Below are positions 1 to 5,395 of a stretch of 9,429 bases of DNA, one piece after another. The notes under the pieces were generated by a model that searched no databases, was not told the DNA's origin, and was given only the letters and a program-made list of their open reading frames with translations. The stretch spans positions 1 through 9,429 of the forward strand of contig CBDURC010000117.1 of assembly GCA_965369635.1 (NCBI GenBank). Reading direction: 5' to 3'. This stretch comes from UBA3071 sp965369635. GTDB taxonomy: Bacteria; Chloroflexota; Anaerolineae; UBA3071. The translations under genes were made by a program, and so were the position numbers. The number at the start of each line of letters is the position of its first letter. The first letter of the stretch is position 1.

Positions 1-6
1 TGACTG

Positions 7-312
7 ATGAGTCAGGCCAAGGTCTATCCAGACACTGGCTCGGCCGCGCTGCACGAGACAGAGCGACCGGTCGTCGCGGTGACGGCTCACTGTCTAGACC
101 GTCCGGCGTATCGGGTGACCCTCACTCCTCCAGCCATCAACGCCGCCCGGCAGGTTCTCTTCCTGGTGACCGGAGCTGCTAAAGCCAAGATCGTGCGGGC
201 CGTGTTGGAAGACCCCAAAGCACAATTTCCGGCACAGCGAATCTGTCCCACGGATGGGCAACTCACCTGGCTGGTAGATGCTGCGGCCGCCGGTCAATTG
301 AAACGTAAGTAG
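7..312 (+). pseudogene. pgl: 6-phosphogluconolactonase, C-terminal remnant
   Basis: The 101 residues match the C-terminal half of the pentose-phosphate enzyme that hydrolyses 6-phosphogluconolactone. Visible family hallmarks are the RVTLTPPAINAARQVLFLVTG core (about residues 36-55), the LPAQ-like FPAQRICPTDGQ segment and the LTWLVDAAAA end. The family is about 230-250 aa, so more than half is missing. An in-frame TGA sits at 1-3 directly before the first ATG. Where active enzymes carry DGHTASLFP this one reads MSQAKVYP, so the conserved catalytic His-containing loop is gone. I therefore call it a relic. The remaining gene could lie upstream of the window and be split from this piece by a frameshift, which I cannot see. 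It ends 12 bp before the MsrA start; the two are probably not functionally linked. Confidence 0.75.
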
Positions 313-324
313 AGGCATGAGGCA

Positions 325-1128
325 ATGGCAAACCTGAGCAAAGCAACCACACCAGTTTCCCTGATTGTGGTGATCGCTGCGTGTCTTGTCGGACTTGGCC
401 TTCTTGGTTCGGCTTTTATCGGTTCGGTTAAGGAGAGGGAAATGATGGATCTGACAGAGGGCGGTGCGGCCCAGGCCGCGATACCACCCATAGACGCCGC
501 CGCGCCCATCAACACGCAAACGGCGACCTTTGCGTTGGGCTGATTCTGGGGCCCAGACTCCCGGTTCGGGAGCATCCACGGCGTGGTTCACACCCGCGTC
601 GGATACACCGGTGGCGCGACCAAGAATCCCACCTATCACCAGCTAGGCGATCACACCGAGACGATCCAGATAGACTACGACCCGGCTCAGATTTCGTATC
701 AGGAGCTGTTGGATGTTTTCTGGGACAGTCACAACCCCACGCGGCCGGCCTGGTCGCGGCAATACATGTCTATCGTATTTTTCCACAATGACGAGCAGAA
801 AAGGCTGGCCATAGAAACGAGGGATCGCGAAGCGGCCCGGATCAACGGTCAGATCTACACAGAGATCGTCCCCGCCACCGAGTTCTACCTGGCCGAGGCC
901 TACCATCAGAAGCATCAACTGCGACAGGTGCCAGACCTCATGAGAGAGTTCGAGACCATATACCCCGCCACTGACGATTTCATAAACTCCACGGCTGCGG
1001 CGCGTGTGAACGGGTACCTCGGCGGCTTTGGCACGTTTGCAGACCTGGAAGCACAGATGTGCGACCTGGGCTTGTCCCCGGCAGGAAGCGAAAAGCTGCT
1101 GAACATGGTGTATGCGTTGAACCACTGA
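325..1128 (+). CDS. msrA: Membrane-anchored selenocysteine-containing peptide methionine sulfoxide reductase (MsrA), TGA at 541-543 read as Sec
   Basis: MsrA reduces methionine-S-sulfoxide in proteins. One frame is open from ATG 325 to TGA 1126-1128, interrupted only by TGA at codon 73. The residues around it read TATFALG-[TGA]-FWGPDSRFGSIHGVV, so the TGA replaces the nucleophilic Cys of the universal GCFWG motif. Downstream are GYTGG, NPTYHQLGDHTE, DYDPAQISYQELLDVFWDSHNPT, QYMS and the YHQKH segment, all standard MsrA. With Sec the product is 267 aa. Residues 1-11 are polar, 12-33 a hydrophobic anchor, 34-66 an Ala/Pro-rich linker, then the catalytic domain, so it probably acts at or outside the membrane. 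Cys246 is the only Cys after Sec73 and a candidate resolving residue. The start is supported by AGAGG 9 nt upstream. A hairpin right after the TGA fits a SECIS. Alternatives are a nonsense mutation or a base-call error; the undamaged 195 codons after the TGA argue against old decay. Confidence 0.85.
544..573 (+). promoter_or_regulatory. Bacterial SECIS-like RNA hairpin following the msrA TGA
   Basis: Directly after the TGA, CTCCCG (558-563) pairs perfectly with CGGGAG (567-572), leaving a GTT loop at 564-566. The loop begins with G then U, the bases SelB contacts in the known fdhF element, and lies 21 nt past the UGA, inside the usual spacing for bacterial SECIS elements. A second, mutually compatible 5-bp stem, TCTGG (545-549) with CCAGA (553-557), fills the gap between UGA and the hairpin. 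The element would direct Sec insertion during translation. The hairpin is seen directly; its function is inferred. Confidence 0.68.
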
Positions 1129-1248
1129 CAGGATAGCGAAGCTGGCCTGCTGCTGACCGGTGGTGGGTTGGGCTTGCGCCGCCGACAGGCTGTAGCGAAT
1201 CGATAGCGCATCCTTAATCGTACGAGCGTGGCTCTGAGACCCGCGGAC

Positions 1249-1282
1249 GGGGGGAGAGACGGATTACATCCCGTCTCCCCCC
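1249..1282 (+). terminator. Stem-loop, possible terminator after msrA
   Basis: GAGACGG (1256-1262) pairs with CCGTCTC (1271-1277) around the loop ATTACATC. The stem is extended by GGGGG (1250-1254) against CCCCC (1278-1282) with a bulged A at 1255. It lies 120 bp after msrA. No T-run follows (TAAATAGG), so a rho-independent terminator is not certain; a dispersed repeat is equally possible. Confidence 0.4.
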
Positions 1283-1305
1283 TAAATAGGAATGACGCGT
1301 GTTGT

Positions 1306-1347
1306 GAGTCATGAGTTTCGAGTTGTGAGTTGGGAGTTGGGAGTGAG
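1306..1347 (+). repeat. Heptanucleotide tandem repeat, consensus GAGTTGG
   Basis: Six consecutive 7-bp units begin with GAGT at 1306, 1313, 1320, 1327, 1334 and 1341: GAGTCAT, GAGTTTC, GAGTTGT, GAGTTGG, GAGTTGG, GAGTGAG. The period is exact and the central units are most alike. This resembles the short tandemly repeated heptamers described in cyanobacteria. No coding function is apparent; the frame open here (1292-1510) is only the repeat. Confidence 0.75.
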
Positions 1348-1395
1348 AGGCCATTTCTTGCCCAGCCCAATACTGCAACCGCAGTTGGCCGAGAT

Positions 1396-1495
1396 GTCAT
1401 TCTGGGCGAAAGTAGGGAGGGAAGAAACTCATTCCTGGCAGGCGGTTCTTCGCCGCCATAACGAGATTCTTCGTCGCTTCGCTCCTCAGAATGAC
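1396..1495. repeat. About 100-bp inverted-repeat (MITE/REP-like) element
   Basis: The ends are inverted copies of one another: GTCATTCTGGGCGAA (1396-1410) and TTCGCTCCTCAGAATGAC (1478-1495), which differ by a 3-base insertion and one substitution. Inside is a small hairpin, GGCGG (1441-1445) with CCGCC (1453-1457). The right end (AGATTCTTCGTCGCTTCGCTC) is of a kind found dispersed in many bacterial genomes. No clear target duplication is visible. Confidence 0.6.
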
Positions 1496-1550
1496 GAAGT
1501 ACGGTTGTAGTGCTAAGCGTGGCTCAGTAGGAGGTAGATGGAGGGAATGA

Positions 1551-1712
1551 ACACGGCCGAGAATCGAGGACCTCTACCTCAGTCTGCCGGCGGTGATCGG
1601 CCGGTGTGGTGTGGAGCGCGTGCTGAACTTGCCTTTGAACGAACAGGAGACGGAGGCCCTGCGCAAGTCCGCCGCAGTGTTGCGCGGCGTGTTGGATGAG
1701 TTGGAGCGTTAA
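1551..1712 (+). pseudogene. L-lactate/malate dehydrogenase, C-terminal remnant
   Basis: From 1563 the frame reads IEDLYLSLPAVIGRCGVERV, then LNLPLNEQETEALRKSAAVL and RGVLDELER, ending at TAA 1710-1712. This is the last ~50 residues of the NAD-dependent LDH/MDH family (~310 aa), including the strand-forming LSLPAVIGRxGVERVL and the final helix EALRKSAAVLRGVLDEL. An in-frame TGA at 1548-1550 and the absence of a usable ATG show there is no gene body. The active-site and NAD-binding parts are missing. It lies 42 bp upstream of a YHS gene. Lactate is slightly favoured over malate by the ending, but this short piece cannot decide. Confidence 0.72.
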
Positions 1713-1754
1713 CGCAAGGAACGTAGGATAACAAAGATCAGAAAGGAGACGAAA

Positions 1755-1931
1755 ATGGAAAAGGTGAAAGACCTGGTTTGTGGGATGACGATTGATCCCA
1801 GGACGGCGGCGGCTACCTCGGAGTACAAGGGGCAGACCTACTATTTCTGTGCGCGAGGATGCAAGGTTTCCTTCGACAAGGACCCTGAGAAATACACCAA
1901 GGGTGAGAAAGAGACCAAGCACGAGCATTAA
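1755..1931 (+). CDS. Small YHS-domain protein (metal binding)
   Basis: The 58-aa product is almost entirely one YHS domain, a short Cys-rich fold found alone or attached to copper and other heavy-metal transporters. The pattern is DLVCGM (Cys9), then YKGQTYYFCARGC (Cys32, Cys36), then the DPEKY closing motif (43-47). The CGM and YFCxxxC cysteines are the likely metal ligands. The tail KHEH adds two histidines. ATG 1755 follows a good GAAAGGAG site (1741-1748). No signal peptide or membrane segment is present, so it is cytosolic. It is paralogous to the YHS protein at 7217. The role is probably metal chaperoning or buffering, inferred from the family. Confidence 0.88.
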   Translation: MEKVKDLVCGMTIDPRTAAATSEYKGQTYYFCARGCKVSFDKDPEKYTKGEKETKHEH

Positions 1932-1942
1932 GTCTATCTTTG

Positions 1943-1996
1943 GAGTGGCGGGCCCCGCCTGAAGCGGGGCGGGCCGCTGAGGTGGCCCGCCACCTC
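1943..1996. repeat. GC-rich nested palindrome
   Basis: GTGGCGGGCC (1945-1954) is an exact inverted repeat of GGCCCGCCAC (1984-1993). Inside lies a second hairpin, CCCCGC (1954-1959) with GCGGGG (1964-1969, after the loop CTGAA). It sits between the YHS and DsrE genes and could terminate or attenuate transcription, but no T-run follows. Its CCCCGC/GCGGGG core is also the core of the 24-bp repeat inside the FTR1 reading at 9076 and 9283. Confidence 0.6.
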
Positions 1997-2037
1997 AATC
2001 CTGGGACTTGGCTGTGATAGGCGTGGAGGGTAGAGTA

Positions 2038-2475
2038 ATGAACCCAAAGGATACAACGACTGAACGGGCGACCATCATCCTGCACAGCGGCGACATGGAC
2101 AAGGTGTACAGCGCTCTGATCGTCGCCAACGGCGCCCTGGCCATGGGCATGGAGGTGTCCATCTACTTCACCTTCTGGGGACTGCAGCGGTTGCAGAAGG
2201 GTGGCCTGGAGAAGGGGCCGCTCTCCAAGATGCACATGCTGGGGTTGGGCAAGTGGATGATCAAGCAACGCATGAAGAAAGCCCACGTGGCCTCGCTGGA
2301 AAGATTGCTGGCCGACTTCAAGGAACTGGGCGGCAAGATCATCGCCTGCGACATGACCATGGAGATCATGGGCATTGGCCGCAAGGATTTGCGCGAGGAT
2401 CTGATCGACGAGTACGGGGCCGTGGGGACCTACATCCGAGAGGCGCGCCGGTCGGCGATCACGCTTTTCATCTAG
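2038..2475 (+). CDS. DsrE/DsrF-like family protein (DsrE2 type)
   Basis: The 145-aa product is a full-length member of the DsrE/F/H-like family, cytosolic proteins linked to sulfur-atom transfer and to peroxiredoxin-like roles. It opens with the strand ATIILHSGDMDKVYSALIVA (11-30) and continues with MGMEVSIYFTFWGL (36-49). The conserved cysteine is in KIIACDMTMEIMGI (Cys104), and the protein ends with the family's AITLFI strand (140-145). ATG 2038 is preferred over TTG 2008 because GGAGGG (2025-2030) lies 7 nt before it and the family begins here. Next to it are a YHS gene and a two-component system, and a rhodanese lies 2.4 kb downstream, so a persulfide-handling role is plausible. The specific substrate is unknown. 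Confidence 0.9.
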   Translation: MNPKDTTTERATIILHSGDMDKVYSALIVANGALAMGMEVSIYFTFWGLQRLQKGGLEKGPLSKMHMLGLGKWMIKQRMKKAHVASLERLLADFKELGGKIIACDMTMEIMGIGRKDLREDLIDEYGAVGTYIREARRSAITLFI

Positions 2476-2498
2476 AGAAAGGCAAGAGAGGCAACGCC

Positions 2499-3194
2499 AT
2501 GCTGGGCAAATCCCACACGATCCTCGTCGTGGATGATGAGTCGACCATCGTCAACACGGTGCAGGCGTACCTGGAGAAAGAAGGTTACACCGTCCATACG
2601 GCGTTCGACGGTCCTGCCGCGCTCAAGGCTGCCCGCGTCTTCCAGCCAGACCTCATCGTGTTGGACATCATGCTGCCCAGGCTGGACGGCATAGAGGTGC
2701 TGCGGCGCTTGCGCCAGGAATCCGACGTCTACGTCCTGATGCTCACCGCCAAGGCTGACGAGACGGACAAGATTGTGGGCCTCACCGTGGGGGCCGATGA
2801 CTATCTGACCAAGCCCTTCAGCCCGCGGGAACTGGTGGCCCGGGTGAAGGCCATCCTGCGCCGGGGGCGGGGCGCCGGCGCGAGCGAGCCCGCGCTGACC
2901 TTCCGCCGTTTGCGCATTGAGCCCGACGCCCGCCGGGTCTGGAAGGACGATCATCCCATCGAACTGACCTCCATCGAGTTCGAGCTCCTGCATGTCCTGG
3001 CCCGGCATCGGGGCCGGGTGCTGAGCCGAGAACAGCTCATCGAACAGGTGTGGGGCTACGACTACTACGGAGACGAACGGGTGGTAGACGTCCACATTAG
3101 GCGCATCCGCAAGAAGTTGGAAGACGATCCGGCGCGCCCGACGCTGATCGTCACCGTACGGGGTGTCGGCTACCGCTTCGAGGCGACGCCCTGA
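2499..3194 (+). CDS. OmpR/PhoB-family response regulator
   Basis: This 231-aa transcription factor has an N-terminal receiver domain (about 6-120) and a C-terminal winged-helix DNA-binding domain (about 133-228). The phosphorylation pocket is complete: Asp12/Asp13, acceptor Asp56 in VLDIMLPRLDG, Thr83 and Lys105 in TKPFSPREL. The effector shows LTSIEFELLHVLARH, LSREQLIEQVWG and VVDVHIRRIRKKLEDD, ending VRGVGYRFE. ATG 2499 follows AAGAGAGG; the frame is open further upstream but only as a shadow of the DsrE gene. The partner kinase is immediately downstream. A likely target is the promoter with paired ATCTTCAT repeats at 4473-4491, because such factors bind 11-bp-spaced direct repeats. Confidence 0.95.
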   Translation: MLGKSHTILVVDDESTIVNTVQAYLEKEGYTVHTAFDGPAALKAARVFQPDLIVLDIMLPRLDGIEVLRRLRQESDVYVLMLTAKADETDKIVGLTVGADDYLTKPFSPRELVARVKAILRRGRGAGASEPALTFRRLRIEPDARRVWKDDHPIELTSIEFELLHVLARHRGRVLSREQLIEQVWGYDYYGDERVVDVHIRRIRKKLEDDPARPTLIVTVRGVGYRFEATP

Positions 3195-3248
3195 GCCCTG
3201 TCCTGAGCCGCGTCGAAGCGCTGTCGAAGGGACGAAGCGACGAAGCCA
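3190..3248. repeat. Dispersed palindromic repeat between regulator and kinase
   Basis: The regulator stop codon abuts CCCTGTCCTGAGC (3196-3208), with GTCGAAGCG and CTGTCGAAGGG following. On the other strand this is the familiar CCCTTCGAC...GCTCAGGACAGGG interspersed repeat. It ends with a tandem GACGAAGC pair. It makes a 55-bp gap where such gene pairs usually overlap, and leaves the kinase start without a clear Shine-Dalgarno site. Confidence 0.55.
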
Positions 3249-3249
3249 C

Positions 3250-4365
3250 ATGAAACTACTCCAAACGCTCCAACAACGGCTGGGCTGGAAGCTCTTCCTC
3301 TCCTACCTGGTCATCATCCTGGTCGGGGTGGTGGTCATGGCCGGCACGGCCGAGTTCCACGCCCCCGCCGCCCTGGGCCACCACATCGCCCACATGGAGG
3401 CCCTGCTCGGCTACGATCCTGCCCTGGTGGCCAACCTAGAGGAAAGCTTCCACGCCGCGGTCAACGAAATCCTGGTCGTAGCGACCTTGGCCGCCTCCCT
3501 GGCGGCGGTGGCCGTGAGCACCTTCACCGCCCGGCGCATCGTGGGCCCTGTCCGAGCTATGATGCAGGCCAGCCAGCGGATCGCCGCTGGCGACTACCAC
3601 GAACGGGTCCAGGTGCTCAGTCGGGATGAACTGGGCACTCTGGCACAGGCCTTCAACCGCATGGCCGAGACCTTGGAGCGAACGGAACAACGTCGGCTGG
3701 AGCTCATCGGCGATGTGGCCCACGAGCTGCGCACTCCCCTTAGCAGCGTCAGGGGCATCATGGAGGGGTTGATGGACGATGTGCTGAGCGCTGAACCGGC
3801 GACCTTCCTGCTCGTCCAGCATGAGGTCGGCCGGCTCCAGCGGCTGGTCCGCGATCTCGAAGAGCTCTCCCGCGCTGAGGCGGGCCAGATACCCCTCGAC
3901 CTCCGCACTGTCACCCCGGCCGAGTTGGTCCGGGCTGCCGCCAAGCGCCTGCGGCCCCAGTTCGAGGACAAGGGCGTGAGCCTGCGCCTCGATGTTCCGA
4001 CCGACCTGCCGCAGGTGCGGGCCGACCCTGGTCGCATCATCCAAGTGCTGCTCAACCTGCTGGGCAACGCCCTGCAGTACACCCCCTCCGGCGGCCAGGC
4101 GACCGTTCGGGCCTGGCGCGAAGGCCAGGAGGTGGCCATAGCGGTACAGGACACTGGCATCGGCATCCCAGCCGAACACCTGCCCCACATTTTCGACCGC
4201 TTCTACCGGGTAGACAAGTCCCGCTCCCGGACGGGCGGTGGCAGCGGCATCGGCCTGACCATCGCCAAGCACCTGGTGGAGGCCCACGGCGGGCGCATCG
4301 GGGCCAGCAGCCCCGGCCTTGGCCAGGGCAGCACCTTCACCTTCACCTTGCCCCTCACCTCCTGA
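3250..4365 (+). CDS. Sensor histidine kinase of a two-component system
   Basis: The 371-aa protein is an inner-membrane sensor kinase. Transmembrane helices span about 15-33 and 73-93 and enclose a short external loop (34-72) with five histidines (37, 44, 45, 48, 68). A HAMP segment (94-147) leads to the dimerisation helix with phospho-acceptor His158 in GDVAHELRTPLSS. The ATPase has the N box NLLGNALQY (Asn273), G1 DTGIGIP (301-307), F box FDRFYR (315-320) and G2 GGGSGIGL (329-336), so it should be active. ATG 3250 is chosen because the helix begins here; the frame stays open to GTG 3163 through the upstream repeat, and no good ribosome site is visible. It should phosphorylate Asp56 of the preceding regulator. 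The signal may be a metal, judging only from the histidines and neighbours. Confidence 0.95.
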   Translation: MKLLQTLQQRLGWKLFLSYLVIILVGVVVMAGTAEFHAPAALGHHIAHMEALLGYDPALVANLEESFHAAVNEILVVATLAASLAAVAVSTFTARRIVGPVRAMMQASQRIAAGDYHERVQVLSRDELGTLAQAFNRMAETLERTEQRRLELIGDVAHELRTPLSSVRGIMEGLMDDVLSAEPATFLLVQHEVGRLQRLVRDLEELSRAEAGQIPLDLRTVTPAELVRAAAKRLRPQFEDKGVSLRLDVPTDLPQVRADPGRIIQVLLNLLGNALQYTPSGGQATVRAWREGQEVAIAVQDTGIGIPAEHLPHIFDRFYRVDKSRSRTGGGSGIGLTIAKHLVEAHGGRIGASSPGLGQGSTFTFTLPLTS

Positions 4366-4366
4366 G

Positions 4367-4455
4367 TATCTTCTCAACAAGTAGGGGCGAACCCTTGTGG
4401 TCGCCCCTTTGGGCAGGCGCAAGGCCTGCCCCTATCCCAACGTATTGAGAAGATC
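4367..4455. repeat. Double-hairpin repeat element with inverted ends
   Basis: TATCTTCTCAA (4367-4377) and TTGAGAAGATC (4445-4455) are inverted ends with 10 matching bases. Between them are two perfect stems: GGGGCGA/TCGCCCC (4384-4390, 4401-4407) and GGGCAGGC/GCCTGCCC (4411-4418, 4424-4431). It follows the kinase stop directly and may terminate that transcript, but its compound form suggests a dispersed repeat or MITE. Confidence 0.65.
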
Positions 4456-4472
4456 CCCCCCTGACCCCGAAA

Positions 4473-4536
4473 ATCTTCATCAGATCTTCATACGCCCGTT
4501 AAGAGCCTGTCACAATTGCCTGCTATACTTCAGGCA
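4473..4536 (+). promoter_or_regulatory. Probable response-regulator-controlled promoter
   Basis: Two exact ATCTTCAT repeats start at 4473 and 4484, 11 bp apart, the spacing of one DNA turn used by OmpR/PhoB-type dimers. An extended -10 (TGC-TATACT, 4521-4529) follows 33 bp after the second repeat's end. No good -35 is evident, which is typical of activator-dependent promoters. TGCCTG (4517-4522) and CAGGCA (4531-4536) form an inverted repeat bracketing the -10 and could be an operator. It would drive the genes from 4615. Confidence 0.6.
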
Positions 4537-4614
4537 GTACGATGGAGACAGATCCATTATCCTGTCTCTGACTGCGCACACAGTACACAGACAATACACT
4601 GGGAGATGAATAAC

Positions 4615-4863
4615 ATGATGGGTTTCGGTATGGGAGGCTTGAGCCTCATTTTCATGGTCGTTTTCTGGGTGATGATCATCGCCCTGGCCGTGTGGTTGCT
4701 GAGCAGTCTCTTCCCCCGGGCCAAGAGCACTTCGTCACCTCTGTTCACGACACAGCGCAGCGATCCATCCGAGTCGCCGCTGGAGATTCTCAAGCAGCGC
4801 TACGCTCGTGGCGAGGTTTCCAAGGCCGAGTACGAGGGAGTGCGTCGCGACTTGGAAGTATAA
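4615..4863 (+). CDS. Small membrane protein with SHOCT domain
   Basis: The product is 82 aa from ATG 4615. It has a Gly/Met-rich N-terminus (MMGFGMGG), one transmembrane helix (about residues 9-34, SLIFMVVFWVMIIALAVWLL), a polar Ser-rich linker and a C-terminal SHOCT motif of about 28 residues, PLEILKQRYARGEVSKAEYE. SHOCT is a short helical C-terminal module of unknown biochemical role, common in small membrane proteins near metal-resistance and envelope genes. GGGAG (4601-4605) fits ATG 4615 at 9 nt; ATG 4606, three codons earlier, touches the ribosome site and is less likely. It is first in the operon downstream of the paired-repeat promoter, with the rhodanese 18 bp later. Confidence 0.85.
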   Translation: MMGFGMGGLSLIFMVVFWVMIIALAVWLLSSLFPRAKSTSSPLFTTQRSDPSESPLEILKQRYARGEVSKAEYEGVRRDLEV

Positions 4864-4881
4864 CTCGACAGGAGGAATTCG

Positions 4882-5322
4882 GTGATTGCACGACGGATAT
4901 GGTTACCCGCAGCGGCCCTTGCCGCATTGTTGCTGCTCGTGATGGCCTGCACGCAGGACCCCACCGCAGCGACGCCTGCAGAGTCAGGCACGCTTTCCAA
5001 GAACGTCGACGGCTACACTGATATCGGCGTGGAGCAACTGGCCGCGATGCTGGAGAACAAGGACTTCACCCTGGTCAACGTCCACATCCCCTACGAAGGG
5101 GAGATTCCGCAGACGGACATCTTCATCCCCTTCGACCAGATAGCGGATAGCCTGGACGATCTTCCGGACAAGGAAGCGACTATTGTGCTCTACTGCCGCA
5201 GCGGCGGCATGAGCACCGCAGCAGCCAAAACGCTGGTGGCGCAAGGCTACAGCGACGTCTTGGAACTGGACAGCGGGATGCGGGCCTGGGAAGCAGCCGG
5301 CTATTCGCTGCAGAGCCGTTGA
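4882..5322 (+). CDS. Rhodanese-domain lipoprotein
   Basis: The 146-aa product starts with a lipoprotein signal peptide: MIARR, a hydrophobic stretch, and a lipobox VMAC with Cys23 as lipidation site. A Thr/Ala/Pro linker precedes a single rhodanese domain (about 45-144). The active-site loop CRSGGMS (105-111) is intact with catalytic Cys105, followed by TAAAKTLVAQGYSDVLELDSGMRAWEAAGY, the classic end of the fold. Rhodaneses carry a persulfide on that Cys and transfer sulfane sulfur. The 6-7 residue loop fits the single-domain thiosulfate/persulfide type. GTG 4882 follows AGGAGG (4870-4875). Being outside the membrane, it would act on extracellular or periplasmic sulfur species. It is co-transcribed with the SHOCT gene. 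Confidence 0.93.
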   Translation: MIARRIWLPAAALAALLLLVMACTQDPTAATPAESGTLSKNVDGYTDIGVEQLAAMLENKDFTLVNVHIPYEGEIPQTDIFIPFDQIADSLDDLPDKEATIVLYCRSGGMSTAAAKTLVAQGYSDVLELDSGMRAWEAAGYSLQSR

Positions 5323-5395
5323 GATGCAGGAGACAGAAGGAGCAGAAGTTCGCATGACCGAGCAAACAACTCGAACAACTCAAGGAAGAACGAAC

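Larger units (their letters stand above)
1129..1550. other. Gene-free stretch after msrA
   Basis: These 422 bases hold the stem-loop at 1249-1282, the heptamer repeat at 1306-1347 and the inverted-repeat element at 1396-1495. I found no protein homology in either strand of the remaining bases (1129-1248), and no promoter I would defend. Confidence 0.6.

Noticed and set aside
1..3. In-frame TGA before the 6PGL piece as another selenocysteine codon
   Set aside because: No Cys is expected there, no hairpin follows, and the flanking catalytic loop is degenerate.
325..400. MsrA as a lipoprotein through IAAC at Cys20
   Set aside because: The hydrophobic stretch continues for a dozen residues past the Cys, which fits a signal anchor better.
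583..1128. MsrA starting at GTG 583
   Set aside because: That start lacks a ribosome site and begins after the FWG active-site motif; reading through TGA 541 restores a complete family sequence.
1306..1347. CRISPR-like array
   Set aside because: Units are 7 bp without spacers.
1292..1510. 72-aa frame on the plus strand
   Set aside because: It consists of the heptamer repeat and the inverted-repeat element.
2253..2498. Extended N-terminus for the response regulator
   Set aside because: The extension overlaps the DsrE gene in another frame and the receiver domain begins at the ATG at 2499.
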